13,696 nucleotides of DNA from an uncultured Roseiflexaceae bacterium (GTDB lineage: Bacteria > Chloroflexota > Chloroflexia > Chloroflexales > Roseiflexaceae), in contig CAIPUQ010000417.1 in NCBI GenBank assembly GCA_903868295.1, positions 1 to 13,696 on the forward strand, in the 5' to 3' direction. Shown piece after piece: positions 1-9,900 of this stretch (its first letter is position 1; every line of letters starts with the position of its first letter). The notes below the pieces were generated by a model. It ran no database searches and was not told the origin of the DNA. It saw only the letters and a program-made list of their open reading frames with translations. The position numbers were made by a program, and so were the translations under genes.

Positions 1-55
1 CCATCATCATCGCAATGACAAACAAGACACGCAATATACTCCATGTCTGCTTCAT
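1..55 (-). CDS. Start of a secreted protein gene (N-terminus only, runs off left edge)
   Basis: Reading the minus strand from an ATG at 55-53 gives MKQTWSILRVLFVIAMMM before the window ends. This is a short basic N-region followed by a hydrophobic stretch, the beginning of a signal peptide or membrane anchor. A GAGGA ribosome-binding site sits 4 nt before the ATG (minus strand, 60-64), which supports the start. It lies on the same strand as the large secreted-protein genes to its right and is probably the next member of the cluster, but no mature domain is visible, so membership in the family is inference. The separate upstream stretch 56-130 is its likely leader and promoter area. Confidence 0.6.
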   Translation of the reverse strand, partial: MKQTWSILRVLFVIAMMM

Positions 56-130
56 GTATTCCTCTGTCCTGTGTTTTTCAATACGAAAAATTGACACATT
101 TCGGTGTTGCGGAAGCGACTGCGTAGAATT

Positions 131-397
131 TCACTCTTCCAACTCAAGACGCAGACGTAGACGTTGCAATGGATCGTTGGGGCAGGGTTTATTGCAATAA
201 ACTCCGCCAAAGCCGTTTATCGCTGAGCCACCGCTCCCGTTAAATGTCAGGACGCTGTTTCCTAACGCATACGCAAACCCCACCGCTGCACCCACATGCT
301 TCGTTTGGTTTGTTGACAACGGCATCATTGCAATTATTGCCACTACAACACCATCCACACATACGCAAATCGATTCAACTTCGCCATTCGTTACCAA
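131..397 (-). pseudogene. Truncated N-terminal remnant of a giant-gene paralogue
   Basis: This is a short minus-strand open frame of 88 codons from a TTG at 397; the frame is actually open back to a TAG near 440 with no ATG. Residues LGNSVLTFNGSGGSAINGFG match LGTDVLTINGGGGAATNGSD in the N-terminal region of the giant gene, including the spaced Gly and Asn residues. A hydrophobic run (VVVAIIAMMPL) precedes it, as the signal peptide does in the intact gene. Immediately after the match the frame runs into the GTTTATTGCAATAAAC palindrome (translated as VYCNKP), then into a low-complexity RLRLRLELEE end. I read this as the 5' stub of a lost paralogue, broken near the palindrome. It has no good ribosome-binding site and no downstream domains. 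A short real protein is possible but less likely. Confidence 0.45.
182..207. repeat. Degenerate copy of the 26-bp palindrome
   Basis: The central 16 bases GTTTATTGCAATAAAC (187-202) form a perfect palindrome. The flanking arms differ by one base on each side from the perfect copies at 787-812 and 13255-13280. It lies inside the remnant of the truncated paralogue, next to the last residue that can be aligned to the intact gene. Confidence 0.8.
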
Positions 398-440
398 TCC
401 TAATCTCTGCTGGACTTCGCAGGTCGCATCAAGTGAACGT

Positions 441-720
441 AGCTACGCAAAAAACACGATGTATTTTTTGAATTTTTATATAGTATTCATTATTGATTGT
501 ATTAATAATCATACCATGATTGTTAAAAACTGCAATCAGGCAACATTCAACATCTTCATCGAAAGATTTATTTGCTATATTTAAAGAGCAATATCAACTC
601 TATTTTCTTAGTGATTCGGATTTCAGTTACGGATGCATCATTTATTCATTGCTCGTATTCTATAGATTTTTGTTTATGCATATATTTTGTATATTTTTGT
701 CTTAAAAATTCAGGCGTTCC
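441..720. other. AT-rich stretch without a convincing gene
   Basis: By eye this stretch is much more AT-rich than the flanking coding DNA, with runs such as TATTAATAATCATACC. Short plus-strand open frames exist, but they lack a ribosome-binding site and any recognisable protein, and their composition (Phe, Ile, Tyr, Leu) is what AT-rich DNA gives by chance. On the minus strand it lies just upstream of the truncated paralogue and may hold the promoter that once served it. I cannot pick a specific promoter with confidence. Confidence 0.5.
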
Positions 721-741
721 GTTATATGTTCCCCCCAGAGA

Positions 742-812
742 TCCCGTGCGGGGCACAGCATGTTGCGGCCTGCAGAAAATTTTTGAGCGGGGTTTATTGC
801 AATAAACCCCGC
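742..812. repeat. Intergenic repeat block: GCGGCCTGC segment plus 26-bp palindrome
   Basis: A segment beginning TCCCGTGCGG and containing GTTGCGGCCTGCAGAAA is followed after a few bases by a perfect 26-bp palindrome at 787-812 (core GTTTATTGCAATAAAC, arms of G/C). The same two elements in the same order and at nearly the same spacing occur at 13209-13280, in each case on the downstream side of the terminator of a minus-strand gene. A third, shorter copy of the first segment lies at 13161-13188. This looks like a dispersed REP/BIME-like palindromic repeat or a second, back-up hairpin behind the terminator. No open frame or transposase accompanies it. Confidence 0.8.
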
Positions 813-841
813 CCCAATCTAATCTTCCCCGCCCCAAAATA

Positions 842-873
842 AGAGCGGGACGCATTGAAATGCGTCCCGCTCT
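842..873 (-). terminator. Rho-independent terminator of the giant gene
   Basis: The arms AGAGCGGGACGCAT (842-855) and ATGCGTCCCGCTCT (860-873) are exact reverse complements, giving a 14-bp stem with a 4-base loop. On the minus strand the stem is followed by TTATTTT. It lies 85 bp beyond the stop of the giant gene. The stem core GGGACGCA is shared with the terminator of the third gene at 13325-13362, showing that the two 3' flanks are related. Confidence 0.85.
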
Positions 874-907
874 CTCAACGTCGTCCGTCAATCCATTCCG
901 ACGCACC

Positions 908-933
908 TGGCCATACACGCAAATACCTTCGTC
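908..933. repeat. Diverged single copy of the 28-bp 3'-flank repeat
   Basis: Compared with the repeat unit at 13401-13500, this segment matches at about 20 of 26 positions (counted by hand) and occupies the equivalent place, directly beside the stop-codon hairpin. It suggests that the ancestral 3' flank already had one unit that later expanded behind the third gene. Confidence 0.45.
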
Positions 934-935
934 TA

Positions 936-961
936 TGACCATGCACGTAGGTGCATGGTCA
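936..961 (-). other. Hairpin that contains the stop codon of the giant gene
   Basis: TGACCATGCAC (936-946) and GTGCATGGTCA (951-961) are exact reverse complements around a GTAG loop. The TGA stop of the giant gene (961-959) forms the base of the stem. The same element occurs at the stop of the third gene (13487-13512), and an 8-bp version follows the stop of the middle gene (10614-10633). There is no T-tract, so it is not a normal terminator. It may protect the mRNA end, affect termination of translation, or be a recombination sequence; none of these is shown. Confidence 0.75.
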
Positions 962-3900
962 AGGCGTCGGTGTGGCCGTCTTGGTCGGTGTGCGCGACAC
1001 GCCGACGTCGTTGGACATATCACCGAGGACCAAGATGCCGCCGTTGCGCAAACCAATAATCGAATTCGCGTACCCTGCGTTCACCGAGAAGAACCCGGTA
1101 AACCCAGCTGGAATAGTAATCTGATTCGAATCATTACGGCCCCAACCGAAGGCAGTCCCGTCGTTTTTGAGTGCCATCGAGAACTGCGTACCAGCGCTGA
1201 TGGTTTTCACATCGCGCAAAATCGTCGGGACGGTTGATTGACCGTAGGCGTTGCCGCCCCACGCGACGACCATGCCGTCTTTCTTGAGTGCGATTGAGTG
1301 ATCCAGCCCGCCCGAAATAGCCGTCACGTCCTTGAGCGTGACAGGAACCTTGGTTTGGCCAGACGTATTGCTCCCCCAAGCGACGACTGTGCCCTTGTTG
1401 GTCAATGCCAGCGAATGACTCGCGCCGCCGGCTACCGCCACAACCCCCTTCAACGATTTGGGGACTTTGGTTTGCATCGACTTGTTGTCGCCCCACGCAA
1501 TGACAGCACCCTTCTTGGTGACTGCAAGCACGTGTGCTTGACCTGCTGCGATGGCAATGATGTCCTTGGCGGTTGTCTTGGGGAAGGTCAATTGCTTCAG
1601 AGAATTCGACCCCCACCCAAACACTCTGCCACCCTTGAGGACCACGGCGAAGTTCGACCCCGTCGCAATATCGTCGATCCCACTGCCGCAGCACGGGGCG
1701 ATATTGGCTTGGAACTCTTTGTTCATGCCCCAGGTCACTAATGTCCCGTTCTGGAGCAATCCGAGCACAAACGAGGCTCCGACGGCACCCTTTTTCATCA
1801 TCAACGGGATAGGCGTCGGCGTCATCGTCAACGTCTTGGTCGGCGTGTTGGTGACGGTCGGTGTCGGCGTCGAAGACTTGGTCAACGTCGGCGTGTTGTC
1901 ATCAATCGCAAAGGATTGTACGACCGTGCTCGCAGCCGCATAGATGACCCCGGCACTTGTCCCACCCGCCTGCGCTGCGGTTACCGCACAGGTGCCTTTG
2001 GTATAGATGCGTAGGCGCCGCCCAGTGGTATCGCAGATCATCGAATTGCTCGTTGTGTATGTCACTGCCAATCCCGAGCTGGCAGTAGCAGTCAGGTCAA
2101 AGCTCGGGTCATAATCGTGCTTGCTCGACAGCGGACCAAAGGTAATGCTCTGCGGCACACCACTGACGGTAAACGACCGTACCACTGCAGTGGCGGCAGC
2201 GTAGGTCAACCCACCGCTGAGCCCACCTGCCTGAGCGGCAGTAATCGTACACGTCCCCGGTGTGAGCATGCTGACCATCCCGCCACTGCTCACCGTACAG
2301 ACACTCGCGGGTGCAGCAGTATAGCTGACGGGCAATGTCGACGAAGCACTCGCCGTCAGCGCAAAGTCCCCGCTGTTATAGATTTTGCCCGTCAACGGCG
2401 CAAACGTCATCGTCTGCGTTGCTTTGACCACAAAGCTCCGGGTGACTTTGGTTGCTGCATAGCGGATCCCGCCCACGGTGCCGGCGGCGATATCGATATC
2501 GATCTGACAGGTGCCTGGACCGACGACGGTGACCGTCGTACCCGTGACGGTACATACCGACGGCGAGGTACTACTGATGGTGACCGCCAATCCGCCGGCG
2601 CTGACCGTGCTCAGATTGATGCTCGAGGCGCCCTCGGTGATATCTGGCAACGATGGAATGACGACGGTCGGTACTGCAGGGGTCATCGTGAACGTCGGCG
2701 TAAAGGTGCTCGTCGGCGTGTTGGTCGGGGTCATGGTCGCCGTGTTGGTCGGAGTCAACGTCGGCGTATTGGTGTTGGTTGGGGTATTTGTCGCTGTGGC
2801 AACGGGGGTCATCGTTGCTGTTGGTGCGAGGTTGGTGATGGTGTGTACGACGCCGTCGTCTTTGAACGAGCCGTCACAGGTCGGGTCTGCCAAGTTCCAG
2901 TTTGTCGACGCACCGTCGTCACCGGGTGCACCGAGTTGGAACATGGCGTACTCACCGGTGTCGTTGGTGACGTCGTACAGGTACGACACAGGGATGGTCA
3001 ACCCACCGCGATTATTCGACGGGAAGATTCCGCCGTCATAATCCCCTACCGGCACGGCAATTTCCCAGCTATCTGATCCCGTTGTATGCGTCACACTGGC
3101 CGTGCCCAGCGCACCCGCACTGACGGTCCCAATGCTGAAGTCGCTGTCGCTGACGGCGACACCCAACACTTTGCGCAAGATGATGGTCGTCCCGGCAGTC
3201 ACACGGCCATTGATACGAATATTGATTGACCCGGCACCACCTTCGACAATCGTGGCATCTCGGGATGAACCCATGTCCATCAATGGGTCGAGACCGAGCG
3301 AAATCATGTCGAGCAGATTGCCTGCTCCTGCCCCTATCGAATCGATTCCGAAGAAGCCGATGTTGCGAATGCCGTCGTACCCGGTCGCTGGCAGCGTGTG
3401 TGTGCCTGAATACTTGCCCCAGTTCCGATCTACACTCGCGGCACTGCTGGTCGTCCCTGAGCTGTCTGTCTTGGAGGCAGACGTAGCGACGCCTGCGGAG
3501 TTTGTCGTGGTGCTCGCACGGATGATTTCGCGGTCATAGGTGTCTGCCGCAACCGATCCCACGGGCAGGCCAGATGGGATACCCATGCGCAATGCTGCGA
3601 TGTCTGTTCGGGTGGCGCCGACAACACCGGCGTTGTGATAGAACTCAAACGAGAACGTTTCGCCGCTAGAGACACACAACTTCTGATACAAGAACGATGC
3701 TACTTCCGCGTTTAACGATGCGACATTGCGGCCATCTGGTGAATCAGCACGTGGGTTGAGTTCAATCGGTCGGTATGAAACAGGACCACTTCTGTTGTTG
3801 TTACACGACTCTTGCGAAAGAGGGTGCGCGGTGAACCAACCAGCCATGTACTCTTGGCGGATGTATGCCCAGGTGCCTGTGTTGAGTGAACACGATGAAT

Positions 3901-6900
3901 CCGTCACCTCAAACGAGGTGTTTGCCATGGTACGGACACCGGCAATCGACGTGTTAATCGTCGGATTGCTGGTCGTCGGTACGACCCCTGCCACGGTTGG
4001 GACAACCGTCGGTGACGGTGTCCGCGTAGCGGTTGACGTCATCGATGGAGTATAGGTAGCCGTTGCGGTAGGTGTCTGTGATGGCGTAAATGTCTGCGTC
4101 GGGGTCAACGTCGGTGTATTGGTCGGGTCCACATTGGTGATGGTATATACCGCACCATCCAACTTGACCGAGCCGTCACACGTCGGGTCACCCAGCACAT
4201 AGTTGTCTGGGGTTGCCCCGTCCGTAGCATTTGACGATAGGTCAAACACTGCGTACTCGGTGCCTTCAGACACCATGTCGAACGCATAGGTAATTGGGAT
4301 GGTCAACCCGCCCGTGTTGTTCCCCGACACGACACCACCGTCATAATCGCCGGCGGGGATGGTGATGAGCCATGTGTCACTGCCGGTCACGTGACTGACC
4401 GCAGCCGTACCATTTGCACCGGCACTGACGGTGCCAATGCTGAAGTCCGTATCGCTGGTTGCCGTGCCACTCGTCTGCTTGAGTGCGATTTTGGTGCCGG
4501 CACTTATCCGTCCATTGATACGAATGTTCAGCGACGTCGGTGCGACCTGCTCGTTCGAACTGCGGTCACGCGACGCGCCCATGTCGATGATGGGCTGCAG
4601 ATTGATGGTAATTTTGTCGAGGTGATTACCCGAGCCGCCGGTCGGCGAAATACCGTAGAAGCCCAGGTTTCTCACGCCGCTCCAACCGGCCGGCAATTGG
4701 TGCGTGCCGGCGTATTTGACCCAGTTGCCGGTCGTCACGGTGGCCGATTCGTTCAATGTGCCATCGTAGGTGTCGTAGAGTGTGGTGGCTGTGGCAGCAA
4801 GGGTCGCTCCTGAGGTCGTACTGCCGCGCAACACTTGGCGCGAATACGTATCCGCCGCGACCGATCCTGCGTCGAGCCCACTTGGGATACCAAAGCGCAG
4901 TTCGATGATTTCGTTCGAACTAAACGATCGTGGATGGTGATAAAACTCGAAATCGAACTGCTCGTTATCGGCGAAACAAATCGGCTGATACAGCATCGAT
5001 GCATGGTACGCGTTCAGTTCCACCCAACGAGTGCCGTCTGGTGCCGCTACTCCTCTGAGGGCGTCGTACCAAGAGTCTGAACCAAATGACCACATTTCCA
5101 TCACCCGATAGCCGGTATCGGACGTACGATGCGTCGTCTTCCAGCCACGCATGTTGGTCATGTTCATCATCTGCGTCCACGTACCATCGTAGAGTTCAAA
5201 CGACGTGTTGGCCATCACGCGTGAGCCGGCATTGGCCACATTGATGGTCGGATTGCTGGTGGTCGGGATGACGCCAGCCACCGTCGGTGACGGCGTAGGC
5301 GTACTGGTACGGGTCGGTGTCGATGTCGGGTCGACGCTGGTGATGCTGTAGACGACACCATCGAGCTTTTCTGAACGGTCACAGGTCGGGTCACCAAAGC
5401 TGAACAAGCTCGGCGTCGCGCCGTCTGCAGATGCACTCGACAGCTCAAATTTGACGTATTCGCCGCCTTCGCTGACTTTGTCGTAGATGTAGGTAATCGG
5501 CACCGTCAAACCGCCGTTGTTGTTCGCCACAATCGTGCCGCCGTCATAGTCGCCGGCAGGGATGGTGATGAGCCACGTGTCGCTGCCGACCGTATGTGTC
5601 ACGGTTGCATTGCCATAGACCCCTGCACTGACCGTCCCGATGCGGAAGTCCGTATCGGTCGTCGCAGTGCCACTGGTCCGTTTGAGGGCGATTTTGGTGT
5701 TGGCAGCCACACGGCCGTTGATGCGGATGTTCAACGACGTCGGCGAACCCGTTTCGGTCGCGGTCCGGTCACGGGACGAACCCAAGTCAATGATGGGGTT
5801 CAACCCAAGCGTGATGGCATCGAGAAGATTGCCGGTGAACGCATTTGCGCCATCAATAGCCACAAATCCGACGTTTCGAATACCCGACCAGCCACTCGAT
5901 GGCAACACGTGATTGCCACCATATATGGCCCATTTGGCAGCCGAAATAGAGCCGGTGTTGTTGTACGTATCGGTGTAGACCGTCTGTGTGCCACCGGTCA
6001 CAATGTTGCTACTCTGTGTCGTTGCAACGCGGATAATCTGCCGACTATACGTGTCACCAGACTTCGACCCCGCAGGCAACCCTGCCGGGATCCCGATACG
6101 CATCTCGGCAGTGTCCGTACGGTTCCCCATCGGGCGATGGGCAAACGAGTAGGTCAACACATCGCTGTTGTTGAAACAAATCGGCTGATACAGCATCGAC
6201 GCATAGTCTGCATTCAATTCTGCATAATACGAGCCATCCTGGACGGTATACCCAGCTACTGCTTGCCGCTGCAGCTCGATGATCCGTCCGGTTCGATTGG
6301 GCGTATATGCCGTGCCGTTACACCCTGCGTTCCCCACAGGCGATGTCGTGAACCAGCCACGCATGTCTTCTTCACGGGCATATTGGTAGGTCGTCATCGT
6401 ACAGCCCGAATCGACGTTTTCGAACGATGTATTCACCATCGTGCGCGATCCCTGTGTGCCGTTGCCGGTCGGGTTCGAGGTGGTTGGGTATTGATCGTTG
6501 GTGATCGTATACACGACGCCGTCGAGCTTCGAGGACTGGTCACAAGTCGGATCACCCAAATCGAGCACCGCCGGCGTGGCACCATCGACATCTTCTTCGG
6601 AGAGATTAAAGAACGCATATTCGTTCGATTCGGTCGTCGCGTCGGTCGTGTAGAGCACCGGCACGGTCAGGAAGCCGATACCGCTGGCTGCATTCACGCC
6701 GCCGTCATAGTCACCCGGTGGGATGGTAATAACCCAGACGTCAGTGCCTGACGTGTGTGCCACCGTAGCCGTTCCGAACGACGACGTCACCGTCCCAATC
6801 GTAAAGTCTGTGTCAGGCGTCGCGGTGCCATCGGTCATCTTCAGGGCAATTTTGAACCCCGAACCGACACGGCCGTTGACGCGGATTTTGAGTGCTTGCG

Positions 6901-9900
6901 GGGTGAACGCCTCGCCCGCACTGCGGTCACGCGACGACCCCAAGTCCAACACCGGCTTAAGTCCCAGGGTAATCGAGTCCAAATTGTTACCAGCGTTTGA
7001 TGCTGAGCTGCTGATCCCATAGAAACCGACGTTTTTGATACCTGCCCAACCCGTCGATGGCAGGGTATGTGTGCCCGAGTAGATACCCCAGTTCCGTGCC
7101 GAGATACTCGTCGGATTGGTGGTTGTATCGGTATAGGCAGTCTGTGTAGCTCCGGTCACTGTCAGGTTGTTCTGGGCGGTGCTCGCACGGACAATTTGTC
7201 GGCTGTATGTGTCTGCATCGACCGAGCCGGTCGTCAATCCCGATGGAATACCAATGCGGAACTCGGCGACATCGGTGCGTGTACCGCGCGGACGGTGTGC
7301 AAAGCTATAGGTGATTACGTCGCCGTCTTGCAGACAGAGGGGTTGGTAGAGCATCGACGCGACATCTGCATTGAGCTCCGCATAGACCGAACCATCTTCG
7401 GGCGTATAGCTATATGCTGCGGTCTTCTGGAGTTCAATGACGCGACCGGTCCGATTGGGCGTATACGCCACCCCGTTACAGGTCACATTCGATGACGGAT
7501 GTGACGTGAACCAGCCACGCATGTCACCCATGCCTGCATACTCGTAGGTGGTCATGCTACAGCCAGAGTCGTTGATTTCGAACGACGTGTTGGCCATGGT
7601 ACGTACACCTTGGTCGCCGGTACCGGCTGGATTCGACGTCGTCGGGATGACGCCCGGTGTCTGCGGCGTGCGCGTCGTCGACGCAGTCAATGTAGGCGTC
7701 GGGGTCTGTGTGCTGGTTGGGGTATTCGTCGCGGTCGCTGTTGGGGCAGCAACCGTGATACTCATTGATGCAGAAGGCGATTCACTGAATGGTGTAGCGT
7801 CGCCGTACTCTATGATGTATCCGTCAATATTCGTGTTGGTATTGAACGTGTCATAAAAACAGTTGCTGGAAGAACGCTGCCCGATCAGCACATAATCTTC
7901 GTTCGTCGCGCTGTTCGGCTCTCCCGAGCACCAATTCGTGTAGGTCGGTGCGAGCCCTTCCTCAGGGCCATCAGCCCACACAAACGTTCCTTCCACAGCT
8001 GCATCAGTCAAACCCAACCACGTTTGGTTGGTGACATAAATCTGCGGATAGACAAAGGCCGCCTCAGCAGCACTCGTCAATGTCAGTAGATACCCTGGTC
8101 GGCCTTTGTATGTTGTTGCCGCCGCACCATTCAAGGCGTTGGTGAATGTGGCCACCACATTGACCCATTTGTAATAATGCCCATTTGCTGGATTGAAGTC
8201 ATATGCGGTGTCGTGGGGTGTGACCGTGACGTCCAAAGAAACCGATTCAGCTGTCGATGTTGTCACGGTCATCGAACGCAATGCTGCTTGAATATTCGCG
8301 ACCGTGCCATACATGGCGACCTGCGACAAATTCGTCCAGGTCGAACTCCCATCGGGACGCGTCAAACCGGTCCTGGTGGGGATGCTGAATCGTGCCGCAG
8401 CACTGCCGACATCGACTTTTGCCAACACAAGTGTGCTGGTGAAACCCGTCAGCGTAAAGCTACTGCCTAATGCAACATTCGTAGAATTGGTCGTAATCGT
8501 TGTACCGGCAGGCACGGCTACTGTTCCAACATAGACCGCTGTCGCAGTCGGTCCGCTGGTGTTGGTGGCTGTCGATGTCGGTCCACTGGTGTTTGTCGCT
8601 GTCGCTGTGGCGGCCCCAATGGTCGTCGCGGTAGCAGTGGCTGCGCCAAACGTAAAGTTGATACTCGATGTCCCGACATTGTTCGACACATCCATCGGAT
8701 TGCTATTGAGGTCAGCGCCGGTCGTCGACAACGATGACACCATCGTGCGGTCGATACTCACCACACCCGCAGAAGCGGCGGTCACCGGCACGCTGATTGT
8801 GCAGACGGTTGCAGGCCCAATCAACATAGACATCGAGAACGCCCGCGTCCCGAGCGCAGCGGTCAAACTGTCGGTGCCACAATTGTCGACCGCCGCACCG
8901 CTGATGGTCAATCCAGCGGGAATGGCAAAGTCAAAAGTGAAATCCGTTGCAGATTCAACCGTATCGAGGTATGCATTTTGTAAAGTGAACACGAGATTTG
9001 CCGTCGAATTGGCGACCGACTGATCAAAGGCAGCACTCACCGAGACGTCGGCTTTTTGTACGACGGTGTCGAGGCCATAGCGGTAGCCCGACGCCGCATA
9101 GGTCGCACCGGTTGTTTTGAATTGTGCTACCAAGCCCGTATCGATGGGCGTCGTTTCGAGGTCGAAAATCCCCGTACAGGTGCCGTAACAGGTCCCCACG
9201 GTCACATCGCTAGAGCTCGTAATGATTGTGTTGGCATTGGTATACACACCGCTGTACCCACCGGCCAGTGTCCCCGCAGTTGTTTCGCGGAAGGCCAATA
9301 CTTGCTTTGATGTCGGCTCGATGGATTGCACAGACCGATATGGGGATGTTGTCGATGCACCGACACCCGTGTCACTCCCACCCGGGTACGTATCTCCACC
9401 TTTATAGACACGGATTGTCACCGCAGGTGATCCAACAGGCAGGATGACGGTATAGTTTTCGGTGAAGTATTTATTTGGATAGGTGTACGAAATTTCGCGC
9501 CGCAGGGTATAGGTACCAGCCACACCAGCATCAGTCGACGTTCCCGTATATTCGAGCAGCGCATAGCCGCTACCGGTCGTCGTCGCCATGCTCGTCCCGA
9601 CACTCGCACTCCCACTCAGTGCAAGGACATCGACACTATCCCACAGTGTTGCACCCCAAATGACCAGATTGCTAAAGACAACAGGCGTACTGCTGCCGTT
9701 TTGAATCGACAACGCGATGCTGACATTGCCACCGTTTGTAATTGCGCTAGTGCCGTAGCCACAATCCGAGTCATAGTAATTGACCAGATTGCGGAACCAC
9801 ACCTGCTCAGCGCCATCTATACAATTAAACGCCATGCGCAAGCCATCCGAGCCATTCGTCGCTGCACCACCACCGCCGTTGATGGTCAACACATCGGTGC

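Noticed and set aside
520..805. Two overlapping plus-strand short frames in the AT-rich stretch
   Set aside because: They lack a ribosome-binding site and recognisable motifs, their composition is that of AT-rich DNA, and the second runs into the palindromic repeat block.
936..961. Integron attC site at the gene end
   Set aside because: The hairpin is short and lacks the paired R and L boxes and bulged bases of attC; no integrase is in the window, and the genes are far larger than integron cassettes. Another type of recombination site cannot be excluded.
2660..2840. GT-rich repeats in the DNA as a possible minisatellite
   Set aside because: They encode the Thr/Pro linker in frame and are explained by its low-complexity protein sequence; similar runs occur at each linker.
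5594..6751. Long plus-strand open frame (385 codons) opposite the giant gene
   Set aside because: It is antisense to well-supported repeated modules, is rich in Arg, His and Cys as expected of a shadow frame, and has no recognisable domain or ribosome-binding site. The same applies to the other plus-strand frames between 1000 and 12900.
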